A stretch of DNA of 46,631 bases from an uncultured Ruminococcus sp. (GCA_904377845.1 CAJFGR010000027.1:1-46631), one strand, 5' to 3'. Positions 26,770-34,810 are shown, numbered from the stretch's first letter. The notes: generated by a model from the letters alone, not told the origin. Translations and numbers: made by a program.

Positions 26770-28101
26770 ATGACTACAGATATGACAAAGGGACCTATTA
26801 TCCCGCAGCTTACAGAATTTACAATACCACTTGTGCTGGGAAATCTGTTCCAGCTTACATACAATGCGGCGGATTCCGTGATCGTGGGAAAATTCGTCGG
26901 GGACGACGCCCTTGCAGCGGTGGGGAGCGCCGGTCCGATCATGAATATGGTGATCCTCTTTATCAGCGGGATGTGCATGGGAGCCGGAATCCTGATGAGC
27001 ACCCAGTACGGGGCGAAGAAATATGAGCAGCTGCAGCGGCAGATCAGTACGACCATGCTGGGCGGGCTGGCTTTTTCGGCGGCGATCGCGGTGCTGCTGA
27101 TTGCTTTCTCCTATCCGCTGCTGAGGCTTCTGCAGGTGCCGGAAGATATTATCCACTCGGCGGTGATGTACCTGCGGATCGTCTTCGTGGGACTGATCTT
27201 TACCTTTATCTATAATTTCTTTTCCAATACACTGCGAGCCCTGGGGGACAGTAAAGTGCCGCTGTATTTTCTGATCATCAGCGCATTTCTCAATGTTGTG
27301 CTTGATCTATTCTTCGTAGTCGTGGTGAAATGGGGCGTCCCGGGAAGCGCGCTTGCGACCATGCTGAGCGAGGCGCTGTGCTGTCTGTTCTGTCTGATCT
27401 ATATTAAGAAAAAGATCCCGCTTCTCTGTCTGGGAAAGAAGTGGAGAGTCTTCGACGGCTCGATCCTGCTTCGGACATTCAACTACGGGATCACAAGCGC
27501 TCTGCAGCAGATGTGCATCCAGCTGGGAAAGATCTGTGTGCAGACCGTCGTTAATGTGCAGGGCGTGGCATTTATCGCGGCATTTACCGCCATCAACCGG
27601 GTGGATGATTTCGCCATGACGCCCCAGCAGAATATCGCCCATGCGTCGACCACATTTATGGCGCAGAACAAGGGCGCGGGAAATATCAAAAGGATGAAGA
27701 AAGGATTCCTAAGCTCCATCATTCTTCAGGTCATCTATACGACAGTGATCGCCATTGTTGTGTTCGTATTTTCCCGTCAGATCATGCAGCTTTTTGTCAG
27801 CGACGGTTCTGAGGAGGTCATTACTCTGGGAATGTCCTATCTGCAGCTCATCGCATTTATGTATTTTATGCCGTCGGCGACAAATATTATACAGGGCTTC
27901 TTCCGCGGACTGGGAGATCTGAAAGTAACGCTGATCAGTACGATCCTGAATATGTCGGCGAGATTTCTGTCAGCGTGGATCATGATCCACATTCTGGGCG
28001 GCGGATTCGGATGCCTTGCATGGGCAAACTTTGTGGGCTGGATTGCCATGCTTGCATTCCAGGTGCCGATGATTGTGACGAGGTGGAGGAAAGAAAAATA
28101 G
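26770..28101 (+). CDS. MATE-family multidrug/cation efflux transporter
   Basis: A 443-residue, 12-helix transporter of the NorM/DinF-like MATE group, exchanging Na+ or H+ for organic cations. Visible features: TKGPIIPQLTEFTIPLVLGN, NAADSVIVGKFVGDDALAAV, then the second bundle starting with TSALQQMCIQLGKICVQTVV and GFFRGLGDLKVTLISTILNM. Length is normal and no defects are seen. AAGGTG lies 7 bases before the ATG. It follows the HipA pair by 21 bases and may be co-transcribed. Confidence 0.92.
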   Translation: MTTDMTKGPIIPQLTEFTIPLVLGNLFQLTYNAADSVIVGKFVGDDALAAVGSAGPIMNMVILFISGMCMGAGILMSTQYGAKKYEQLQRQISTTMLGGLAFSAAIAVLLIAFSYPLLRLLQVPEDIIHSAVMYLRIVFVGLIFTFIYNFFSNTLRALGDSKVPLYFLIISAFLNVVLDLFFVVVVKWGVPGSALATMLSEALCCLFCLIYIKKKIPLLCLGKKWRVFDGSILLRTFNYGITSALQQMCIQLGKICVQTVVNVQGVAFIAAFTAINRVDDFAMTPQQNIAHASTTFMAQNKGAGNIKRMKKGFLSSIILQVIYTTVIAIVVFVFSRQIMQLFVSDGSEEVITLGMSYLQLIAFMYFMPSATNIIQGFFRGLGDLKVTLISTILNMSARFLSAWIMIHILGGGFGCLAWANFVGWIAMLAFQVPMIVTRWRKEK

Positions 28102-28120
28102 GCAGAAAGGAGGGACTTTG

Positions 28121-28637
28121 ATGGTACAGGAAAAAATATGCGTCGGTGTAGTCGGCGCCGCTGTACGGCCAGACGATGGATACGCCCAATGAAAGTCAGG
28201 TCAACGCGGTGCTGCAGTTTGAAAACGGCGTGACCGGGACATTTCACATCGACGCGGATTCTGTGATGGAAGATCAGGCTTACTTTACAATTTACGGAAC
28301 GAAAGGTATTCTGATGCTGACCGATCCGAACCAGTTCGGCGGGCAGGTCCGCTTTCTTCCGAATATTCCGAATCCGGCTGACCGGCAGGAGCCATCCGTG
28401 CTGCAGAGCGTAAATGAGTACAGCGATAATTCGAGGGGAATCGGCCCGTCGGATCTGGCTGATACAATTCTGAACGGGACACCGCTGCGTCCCTCGGCGG
28501 AGATGGCATATCACGTACATGAAGTCTTAAATGCCATGCTGGAGGGCGACATTTACAGATATCAGGTCATCCTGTGTGAGACCGGAGCCTTTACGATAAC
28601 AGTTCAGCCATGGCACGGGCTTAACTGTTATCTTTGA
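28121..28637 (+). pseudogene. Gfo/Idh/MocA oxidoreductase with internal deletion
   Basis: ATG 28121, with GGAGG upstream, begins a normal NAD-binding start, VQEKICVGVVGA, which breaks immediately after GVVGA. From about 28160 another frame reads PLYGQTMDTPNESQVNAVLQ, ENGVTGTFHIDADSV, IYGTKGILMLTDPNQFGGQV and PLRPSAEMAYHVHEVLNAML, the C-terminal half of the same kind of dehydrogenase. The Rossmann domain and the catalytic Lys/His region (about 200 residues) are missing. The junction sits in GTCGGCGCCGCTG, where GGCGCCG could be shared by both sides, i.e. a microhomology deletion. The last 14 codons come from a palindromic element rather than the gene. Confidence 0.8.
28595..28632. repeat. palindromic repeat, copy 1
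   Basis: GATAACAGTT and AACTGTTATC flank a second stem AGCC/GGCT, followed by TTT. The left arm shares TAAC(A/G)GTTCAGCCAT with the hairpin at 30178, suggesting a dispersed hairpin element that may also act as terminator. Confidence 0.55.
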
Positions 28638-28740
28638 AGGAAGAAAATATCTGAATATGCTTGAATACAGGGCAGCAGGAGAAATCTCCGGAATTGCTTT
28701 GCCGATAACCGGAGAAATCGGATAAGGAGGTCGCGGAAAT

Positions 28741-29460
28741 ATGCCGAATGAATCAGGAGAATGGATCATGCGCGGACTGGATTGGGACGATCCGCTGCGT
28801 ATCCGGACGCCGGAGGAGCTGATAAATTATATCGATCAGGTGGGCTTCCTGCCTCTTTTTGCAAATGAACTGCCGGGCTTTTCCGTGGAGGATCATGTCT
28901 ATCCTTATTCGTGGTGGACCGGAGATCCGGAACAGGATCCGTGGGTGTGGCGGGAGATTATAGCCCGGAGCGGGCGTGTGGCATATGGAAAATTTTTTGA
29001 CAGAAAAGCCGGGTTTATCTCGAAAGAATGGTTTCCCTATTTTGCAAATTACAGGCGGGACGGATATGATTTCGACGCCCGGTATGAAGATGAACTTGCC
29101 AGCAGCAGGAGCAAAAAGATCATGGATCTTTTTGAGGATGAGAGGGAGCTCTATTCCTTTGAAGTGAAGAAGATGGCAGGATTCGGGAAAGGCGGAGAGA
29201 AAAATTTTGACGGAGTGATCACAGAACTGCAGATGCAGGGCTATATTGTGATCCGGGATTTCCGAAGGCGCTGCCGCAAAAAAGACGGCGTGGAGTACGG
29301 CTGGCCCATAGCCGTGTATACAACGCCGGAAAATCTGTGGGATTATGAGACTGTGTCCGCTGCTTATAAGGAAGATCCGCAGATTTCATACAGCAGGATT
29401 GTGGAGCAGGTGAAGAAAGAGTTCCCGGATGCTTCGGATAGACGGCTTAGGATGTTATAA
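28741..29460 (+). CDS. AlkZ-related winged-helix protein
   Basis: A 239-residue cytoplasmic protein that I match, tentatively, to the AlkZ-related family of Clostridia. Features include an N-terminal segment with IRTPEELINYIDQVGFLPLF, a Trp-rich region (YPYSWWTGDPEQDPWVWREI), GYDFDARYEDELASSRSKKI, and a wing-like KKMAGFGKGGEKNFDGVITE with basic IVIRDFRRRCRKKDG. AlkZ proteins are DNA glycosylases for crosslinks, but I cannot identify a catalytic motif, so DNA repair is only suggested. AAGGAGG lies 9 bases before the ATG. A CIRCE promoter for the next gene begins 4 bases after its stop. Confidence 0.5.
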   Translation: MPNESGEWIMRGLDWDDPLRIRTPEELINYIDQVGFLPLFANELPGFSVEDHVYPYSWWTGDPEQDPWVWREIIARSGRVAYGKFFDRKAGFISKEWFPYFANYRRDGYDFDARYEDELASSRSKKIMDLFEDERELYSFEVKKMAGFGKGGEKNFDGVITELQMQGYIVIRDFRRRCRKKDGVEYGWPIAVYTTPENLWDYETVSAAYKEDPQISYSRIVEQVKKEFPDASDRRLRML

Positions 29461-29463
29461 AAA

Positions 29464-29506
29464 ATAGCACTCGCCCCTTGACAGTGCTAATAACAGGTGC
29501 TATAGT
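29464..29506 (+). promoter_or_regulatory. CIRCE-type operator overlapping the hsp20-2 promoter
   Basis: ATAGCACTC-N9-CAGTGCTAA (29464-29490) with TTGACA (29478-29483), 17 bases, TATAGT (29501-29506). Identical in layout and nearly in sequence to 16382-16424. Confidence 0.88.
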
Positions 29507-29537
29507 ACAACTAGAACAAAGGAAGAGGAGCAAAAAG

Positions 29538-29621
29538 GAACCGAATCCCCAGTTCGGACAGCTTGCGACACTTGAGACAACTTCAAGAGTGCTGATGGCA
29601 GCCGCCAAAAGCGGTTCATAA
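29538..29621 (+). other. coding-looking remnant in the hsp20-2 leader
   Basis: One frame reads FGQLATLETTSRVLMAAAKS and stops at 29621, with no start codon or ribosome site. It looks like the tail of a lost gene inserted into the leader; hsp20-1 lacks it. The source is not recognised. Confidence 0.25.
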
Positions 29622-29663
29622 AAATTTGTTTCTGATGTTTTATAATGGAAGGAGAAATGACTT

Positions 29664-30116
29664 ATGTTAATGCCGAGTATTTTTGGAGAAAACTTATTTG
29701 ATGATGATTGGATGGATTTCCCGTTTGATTCAGATTTCTGGGGAAAAAGGAATCCGTTGTATGGTAAACACGCAAAGAACTTAATGAAGACAGATATCCG
29801 CGAGCACGATAACGGCTATGAGCTTGATATCGATCTTCCGGGATTTAAGAAAGATGAGATCAGTATTGATCTTGACAGCGGTTATCTGACGATATCCGCA
29901 GCTAAAGGTCTTGACAAAGACGAGGAAGATAAGAAAGGCAAATACATCCGCAAGGAGCGTTATGCAGGAGCAATGCAGAGAAGCTTCTATGTAGGCGACG
30001 GAGTAACAGAGGAAGATGTGAAGGCGAAATTTGAGGATGGTATCCTGAAGCTGAGCATTCCGAAGAAAGAAGCAAAAGCAGTGGAGACGAAAAAGACCAT
30101 CGCGATCGAGGGATGA
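29664..30116 (+). CDS. Hsp20/alpha-crystallin small heat-shock protein (copy 2)
   Basis: A 150-residue small heat-shock protein, same architecture as the copy at 16498: N-terminal arm MLMPSIFGENLFDDDWMDFP, alpha-crystallin domain from about residue 40, signature KAKFEDGILKLSIPKKEAKA, C-terminal IAIEG. Differences are clustered in the loop after residue 25 (KRNPLYGKHAKN insertion) and the beta5-6 region. Same CIRCE promoter; the leader is longer (157 bases from the -10) and contains a foreign-looking segment. It is the product of a duplication. Function: ATP-independent holding of unfolded proteins under heat stress. Confidence 0.93.
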   Translation: MLMPSIFGENLFDDDWMDFPFDSDFWGKRNPLYGKHAKNLMKTDIREHDNGYELDIDLPGFKKDEISIDLDSGYLTISAAKGLDKDEEDKKGKYIRKERYAGAMQRSFYVGDGVTEEDVKAKFEDGILKLSIPKKEAKAVETKKTIAIEG

Positions 30117-30147
30117 TCTTTCCCGAAAGGGCATAAAGCATAAGATG

Positions 30148-30175
30148 ACCCGGTACGAAAGTACCGGGTTTTTTT
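30148..30175 (+). terminator. terminator of hsp20-2
   Basis: Perfect 9-bp stem ACCCGGTAC / GTACCGGGT with a GAAA tetraloop and seven T residues. Confidence 0.92.
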
Positions 30176-30177
30176 GG

Positions 30178-30219
30178 GTAACGGTTCAGCCATCTGACAT
30201 CAGAACTGTTACTTTTTTT
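30178..30219. repeat. palindromic repeat, copy 2 (second terminator)
   Basis: GTAACGGTTC / GAACTGTTAC around 15 bases, followed by seven T residues. Left arm and loop start match the hairpin at 28595. Confidence 0.6.
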
Positions 30220-30343
30220 GTGCCGGAAAGATAAATATGTATTATAATAAGGAATATCATGACTGTAACAGCGGAGATACGGCTCAGAGAGGCTGTATCC
30301 TTATGAGTATGAATACTGACAGAGAGGAGCAGGCAGGTCGATA

Positions 30344-32497
30344 ATGAAAATCCGGTTTTTCCCTACTTTGCGAAACTATAGAAAGGAATATCTGGCAAAA
30401 GACATTTTTTCCGGTGTGGTCATTGCTGCGGCTTCCATCCCTATTTCCATGGGGTATGCGCAGATTTCAGGGCTTCCGGCAGCTTATGGACTGTATGGGT
30501 CTTTGCTCCCGATCATTTTGTTTGCCCTGTTTTCTACTTCACGGCAGTTTATATTCGGTGTAGACGCCGCGCCTGCCGCGATCGTGGGAGCGGCCCTTAC
30601 CACCATGGGGATCAGCGCCGAAAGCAGCGGGGCAATGCAGTATGTGCCGGCTGTCGCGCTGGCAGCGGGACTGTGGCTGCTACTGTTTTATTTTCTCCAT
30701 GCGGACCGGATCGTAGATTTTATTTCTACGCCGGTCATGGGAGGATTTATCAGCGGGATCGCTGTGACGATCATCCTGATGCAGATCCCGAAGCTGCTGG
30801 GAGGTTCCGCCGGGACAGGCGAGCTTCTGGAACTGCTTCGCCATCTGGCAGAGACAGTACTTCATATAAATGGAGTTTCGTTTATCCTTGGCATTCTGGC
30901 GCTTGCGGTGCTGATCGCCGGGAAACGTCTGGTCCCGAAATTCCCGATGGCGGCTGCGGTTATGGCCGCAGGTGTTTTCCTGACCGTATTTTTTCATATT
31001 GATGACTATGGAGTACCGCTTCTGGATCATGTAGAACCGGGATTTCCCGGATTCTTCCTGCCGGATTTCCTGCAGCTCAATCTCACGGCTGTGATCGGCC
31101 GGGGACTGATGGTCGCCGTTGTCATCATGGCGGAAACGCTTCTTGCGGAAAATAACTTTGCGTCCCGAAACGGGTACAGTCTCGATGACAGACAGGAAAT
31201 CCTGGCCTGCGCAGCCGGAAATATCGCTTCGGCAGCAGTCGGATGCTGTCCGGTCAATGGCAGTATTTCCCGGACTTCCATGAATGAACAATACGGGGGA
31301 CAGACACAGGCGGTGTCCCTGACAGCCGGAATCGTGATGGCTGTGATCCTGATGTGCGCCACGGGATTTATCGGTTATCTGCCGATCCCGGTACTGACGG
31401 CGATCGTGATATCGGCGCTGATGAATGTTGTGGAGGTCCATCTGGCGGTCCGGCTCTTTAAGGTGAGCAGACAGGAATTCCTTATCTTCATGGCGGCATT
31501 TGTGACTGTTCTTTTCCTCGGGACAATCTACGGGGTTGTGGCAGGGATCCTTCTCTCTTTTGTGGCGGTGATCATAAAGGCGACGAATCCGCCCAGACAT
31601 TTCCGGGGAATGATACCGGGGAAACAGGAATTTTACGATCTGGACGGAAACAGGGCGGTATGGCCGGTAAAAAATGTCCTGATTTACCGGTTCAGCGAAA
31701 ACCTGTTTTTCGCAAATATCAAGATACTTCAGAAGGATATTGAAAATCATATAAAAGAAGATACAAAGGCAGTGATACTGGACGCAGGGGCTGTCAACAG
31801 TGTTGACATTACCGCGGCAGACGGGCTTGCAGCGCTGGCGGATAAACTGAAGAAACAAAAGATACGTTTTTACATAACCGAACATTCGCAAAATATCAAC
31901 GATCAGTTCAGGAAACTTGGCATCGGCAGGCTGATCCGGGAGGGAATGGTAAGGAGGACGATCATTTCCGCGCTTTCGGATCTGGGAATGAAGGAACCGT
32001 TCCCTCTGGATATTCCCGAAAGCGAGATGGAAAAGGTGCGGAGAAACCGTTACTTTGCCCTGTCCCCGGAGGAAGAAAATTCACTGGAAGAGTTTGCATG
32101 GGCGTTTGGATCGGATGCAGTATGGGAGATTGAAAAGCAGGTGAAGTCGATCGTTGAACAGATCCACGGCATCCCGGATCTGGAGCAGCTGTCTCAGGCA
32201 GGGCTGGAGGAAAAGCTTCAGTACTGGCATTCTCTGGGCCCGCTGGATGAAGATGAACTGTTGAGGAGACTTGAACTGCATATTGATGATTTTCCGGATG
32301 AGTTGAAGGAAAACAGCGCTCTCGCAGTCAGGCTGATCGAAAGAAGGAGGAGAGTGCTGCGGGATCGGATCTTAAGAGAACATCCGAATATCAGGGAGCA
32401 TCTGAAAGAAAAAAGAAATATTCTGGAGCAGCGTCTGCAAAAGCAGAATCCGGATGGAATGCAAAAGCTCCATAATCTGGAAAATCAAAACCGATAA
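30344..32497 (+). CDS. SulP-family anion transporter with STAS domain and long C-terminal extension
   Basis: A 717-residue inner-membrane transporter (SLC26/SulP), probably for sulfate, bicarbonate or another inorganic anion. The membrane part (about 1-430) has the SulP hallmarks IFSGVVIAAASIPISMGYAQ (phosphopantetheine-like signature), AAYGLYGSLLPIILFALF and NGSISRTSMNEQYGGQTQAV. The STAS domain is at about 440-550 (ENLFFANIKILQKDIENHI; VILDAGAVNSVDITAADGLA). The last 165 residues are an unusual charged, helical extension (SPEEENSLEEFAWAFGSDAV; LERRRRV-like basic stretch near 665-700) not present in standard SulP proteins of about 550-600 residues. No carbonic anhydrase or sulfur gene is nearby. 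Confidence 0.9.
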   Translation: MKIRFFPTLRNYRKEYLAKDIFSGVVIAAASIPISMGYAQISGLPAAYGLYGSLLPIILFALFSTSRQFIFGVDAAPAAIVGAALTTMGISAESSGAMQYVPAVALAAGLWLLLFYFLHADRIVDFISTPVMGGFISGIAVTIILMQIPKLLGGSAGTGELLELLRHLAETVLHINGVSFILGILALAVLIAGKRLVPKFPMAAAVMAAGVFLTVFFHIDDYGVPLLDHVEPGFPGFFLPDFLQLNLTAVIGRGLMVAVVIMAETLLAENNFASRNGYSLDDRQEILACAAGNIASAAVGCCPVNGSISRTSMNEQYGGQTQAVSLTAGIVMAVILMCATGFIGYLPIPVLTAIVISALMNVVEVHLAVRLFKVSRQEFLIFMAAFVTVLFLGTIYGVVAGILLSFVAVIIKATNPPRHFRGMIPGKQEFYDLDGNRAVWPVKNVLIYRFSENLFFANIKILQKDIENHIKEDTKAVILDAGAVNSVDITAADGLAALADKLKKQKIRFYITEHSQNINDQFRKLGIGRLIREGMVRRTIISALSDLGMKEPFPLDIPESEMEKVRRNRYFALSPEEENSLEEFAWAFGSDAVWEIEKQVKSIVEQIHGIPDLEQLSQAGLEEKLQYWHSLGPLDEDELLRRLELHIDDFPDELKENSALAVRLIERRRRVLRDRILREHPNIREHLKEKRNILEQRLQKQNPDGMQKLHNLENQNR

Positions 32498-32534
32498 AAG
32501 ACAGTTTATAAAAAACAAAAGTAAGGTGTGGATC

Positions 32535-33524
32535 ATGATATCTTTAAATGATTATTTATATTCCGGGGATACCGTATTGAAAATACTGAAAAAATATACC
32601 CGTGATCTGAAAAACTCAGCGGAAAAAAATCAGAACGAAGTGGACAGGCTTCATGCTGTATTCCTGAAGCGTACCTCGGATCTGCTGGAACATAATGATT
32701 TCCTGACGGCACAGTCACAGAAAATCCGGGAGTTTTATAAATACATGGCAAAGGAATACGCCCATCTTTCTTTTACATTCAAAGGAAGGATCAAGTCGCT
32801 GATCCGTGCGGAAACAAAATTTAACGGTTATATTGTGGAATATATCTATGATTATTATACCGGTCAGGGAGAGTATCCTTCGCTGGAAGAACTGAAAAAG
32901 AAACTGAACGGTTTTCGGGATCTGATCGCGTACCGCATTGTCATATCTATGCCGAAGTGCCATATTGCGGATGACAAAGAACGGGAGAAAGAGGAAATCC
33001 GCAATCTGTACGCCATTGCAAATGTCATGAAGGATTTTCTGGAGGACCGCGGATTCCGCGCGGAGCCTGCCTTTGGCGTAAAAGAAAGTACTTCTCCATT
33101 GCTGAGCGATGCGGTGCGGCCTTATTACAGAGATTATATCTGTCATGCGAAGCGGGACGGATACCGTTCTCTGCATATTACATTTTTTGATGAAAGCGCA
33201 AAATGCTATATGGAAATGCAGCTTCGCACCAAGGATATGGATGATATAGCGGAAATCGGACCGGCAAATCATCTCGGATACGAGAAAAAGCAGAAGAGCG
33301 AGCGCGCCAGAAGAGATATTATCCCGGAGGGGGAGAATGTTTATTTTGACGAGGCCTATGAAAGAGTCAGGAAACTGCAGGAGCTGGATCTGTCAAAAGT
33401 GGATGTGAATATGTTCTCGGCCGTAAACAACAGCCTTATAAATGACGGCTGCGGCCTGTACAGGGGAAGGCTGATCCTTCCGTATGAGCATCTGTCCAGA
33501 TTTCAGAATGATCTGATCGATTAA
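32535..33524 (+). CDS. RelA/SpoT-domain alarmone synthetase
   Basis: A 329-residue cytoplasmic protein with a lone (p)ppGpp synthetase domain. ATG 32535 is chosen because AAGGTG lies 6 bases upstream; the frame back to 32454 overlaps the SulP gene. After a helical N-terminus (to about 90), the synthetase motifs are FKGRIKSLIRAETK (ATP-binding Arg/Lys), FRDLIAYRIVIS, KRDGYRSLHITFF (GTP-stacking Tyr region) and CYMEMQLRTKDMDDIAE (catalytic Glu). There is no HD hydrolase, TGS or ACT domain. It would make pppGpp/ppGpp (or pApp-like) under stress and need another enzyme for removal. It is 37 bases from SulP and probably co-transcribed. Confidence 0.85.
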   Translation: MISLNDYLYSGDTVLKILKKYTRDLKNSAEKNQNEVDRLHAVFLKRTSDLLEHNDFLTAQSQKIREFYKYMAKEYAHLSFTFKGRIKSLIRAETKFNGYIVEYIYDYYTGQGEYPSLEELKKKLNGFRDLIAYRIVISMPKCHIADDKEREKEEIRNLYAIANVMKDFLEDRGFRAEPAFGVKESTSPLLSDAVRPYYRDYICHAKRDGYRSLHITFFDESAKCYMEMQLRTKDMDDIAEIGPANHLGYEKKQKSERARRDIIPEGENVYFDEAYERVRKLQELDLSKVDVNMFSAVNNSLINDGCGLYRGRLILPYEHLSRFQNDLID

Positions 33525-33584
33525 GCGGGGATCAATGCAGAAAATCAAGCTTTTTTCAGGCTTTCTAAAAAAATCTTAAAAAAA

Positions 33585-33600
33585 TTAGCACTCACCTCTT
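33585..33600 (+). promoter_or_regulatory. half CIRCE at the left border of the island
   Basis: TTAGCACTCACCTCTTG matches the left arm and spacer of the two hsp20 CIRCE promoters, but the right arm, -35 remainder and -10 are replaced by unrelated sequence from about 33601. This marks the insertion point of the downstream element. Confidence 0.65.
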
Positions 33601-33804
33601 GGCTCGTTTGGGGTGGTTTTGTCCTGTGGTATCAGAGCCCGTAAAGCCTTATTTTATAAGGTTTTTGCGGGTTCTTACTTTTTGTCTGAGAGCGTCAAAA
33701 ATCGTCATTTTGAAAGAAAATGGTGTAGTAAATGGTGTAGTAAAAAGGTTGTGGGAGATATGGAGAGGGATGGAAATAAGTTTTAATGTTTAACATAACC
33801 GGCG
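33601..33804. other. attachment-like end region of the island
   Basis: No gene. It contains a long hairpin (33636-33673, AGCCCGTAAAGCCTTA with its near complement) and a perfect tandem 12-mer, ATGGTGTAGTAA, at 33720-33731 and 33732-33743. Short repeats plus hairpin are typical of tyrosine-recombinase attachment ends, but no integrase gene is in the window. Confidence 0.5.
33720..33743 (+). repeat. tandem 12-base repeat
   Basis: Two perfect adjacent copies of ATGGTGTAGTAA; possible recombinase arm-type sites. Confidence 0.75.
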
Positions 33805-33833
33805 TTGAAAAAAAAGATAGCCTGTGGTATTAT
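33805..33833 (+). promoter_or_regulatory. promoter of the RADAR locus
   Basis: TTGAAA (33805-33810), 17-base spacer, TATTAT (33828-33833), 52 bases before the first start codon. Confidence 0.6.
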
Positions 33834-33885
33834 AGCTGTACGAACAGGAATAAATGTATTGTAATAAAGTACAAAAGGAGAAAGT

Positions 33886-34536
33886 ATGGGATCGATACTG
33901 GAAAAAGTGACATTGTATGATTTCCTGGGGTATCTTGTTCCCGGCCTGGTGTTCTTAACTATTGTTTTATTTTGTCCTGTTGCAGATATGAATAATGTGG
34001 AAACATTAAACATATATAATACGGGGATTTTTACAGCGATATTTCTTTTGGCAGGTTTTACATCAGGAATACTGCTCTCGGAGATTTCCAGAATTATTTT
34101 TTCGGTGCCGTTTTGTTTCAGGAGATTCAGAAATTTTTATTATAAGATCATTCTGAAAAAATCGGGGCTAGAAACAGAGGTTATAAAACAGGCTCTTATC
34201 AACAGCAGATTTATGCTGACCCCGTCTTCTGACAATATACAGGACATAGCACAATATCGCAGGACAATGTATGGGGACATACAGATAGATGAACAGTATA
34301 AAAGGATCCACAATTATGCATCAGCTGAGTCTATGTATAAAAATCTCTCTTTTGCATTTTTGATCGGCGGAGCTGTCTTCCGGCTACATTTTAATTGTGC
34401 ACAGCATTCGCCGGGATGGGTTTTTTGTTTTATTTGGTGGGGCGGTGTTCTGCTTTTTGCTGGACGGCATATCAGATTTCATTTAAAAAAGGATTTGTAT
34501 ACACTGGTCTGGTTTGTGAGAAAATATCTGACATAG
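33886..34536 (+). CDS. four-helix membrane protein, RADAR accessory candidate
   Basis: A 216-residue protein with AAGGAG 6 bases before ATG. Membrane segments lie at about 10-32 (YDFLGYLVPGLVFLTIVLF), 45-70 (IFTAIFLLAGFTSGILLSEI), 148-163 (LSFAFLIGGAVF) and 173-190 (VFCFIWWGGVLLFAG), with a cytoplasmic stretch of about 75 residues between helices 2 and 3. RADAR loci often carry a membrane accessory (rdrC with a SLATT domain, or a Csx27-like rdrD). This protein occupies that position, but I cannot assign it to either family. It might bring the complex to the membrane or act as the killing component. Confidence 0.6.
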   Translation: MGSILEKVTLYDFLGYLVPGLVFLTIVLFCPVADMNNVETLNIYNTGIFTAIFLLAGFTSGILLSEISRIIFSVPFCFRRFRNFYYKIILKKSGLETEVIKQALINSRFMLTPSSDNIQDIAQYRRTMYGDIQIDEQYKRIHNYASAESMYKNLSFAFLIGGAVFRLHFNCAQHSPGWVFCFIWWGGVLLFAGRHIRFHLKKDLYTLVWFVRKYLT

Positions 34537-34573
34537 ATTGTTAAAGGTGTATCATTCGAAAGGAGGAGAATTC

Positions 34574-34738
34574 TTGACAGAGAATATATGGCTCAAAAGG
34601 CTGAGAGAGCTGGAAAGGAACAACGAAAAAGAGCAGTTGCTTAATCCCAGTACACGGATGGCTTGTATAAGGGCAAGGAAGAGGCGGAACCAGATGGAAG
34701 CAATGCAGAAGAAATATCAGAGTAAATGTGTGCATTAG
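34574..34738 (+). CDS. small basic/acidic helical protein in the RADAR operon
   Basis: A 54-residue product. TTG 34574 has AGGAGG 7 bases upstream, which beats the ATG-less frame from 34538. The sequence is one long charged helix (ENIWLKRLRELERNNEKEQL) with a basic end (IRARKRRNQMEAMQKKYQSK). It is unrecognised. A strong terminator follows directly, so most transcripts may stop before rdrA. Confidence 0.5.
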   Translation: MTENIWLKRLRELERNNEKEQLLNPSTRMACIRARKRRNQMEAMQKKYQSKCVH

Positions 34739-34787
34739 AGAAAGCGGCAGAAACGATAAAATAGTTTTCTGCCGCTTTCTTGTATAA
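34739..34787 (+). terminator. terminator/attenuator between the small ORF and rdrA
   Basis: AGAAAGCGGCAGAAA pairs with TTTCTGCCGCTTTCT (15 bp). The following TTGTATAATTTTTCT could be a loose T tail or the -10 (TATAAT, 34782-34787) of a separate rdrA promoter. Confidence 0.7.
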
Positions 34788-34810
34788 TTTTTCTAAAGAG
34801 GAGAGTGAAG

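Noticed and set aside
29464-29663. hsp20 leaders as RNA thermometers
   Set aside because: Heat control is already explained by CIRCE and I see no clear stem masking the ribosome site in either leader.
30680-31891. 403-codon minus-strand frame
   Set aside because: It is the antisense shadow of the SulP transporter gene, with His/Arg-rich low-quality sequence.
33720-33743. Tandem 12-mer as the start of a CRISPR array
   Set aside because: Two adjacent copies with no spacers; it fits attachment-site repeats better.
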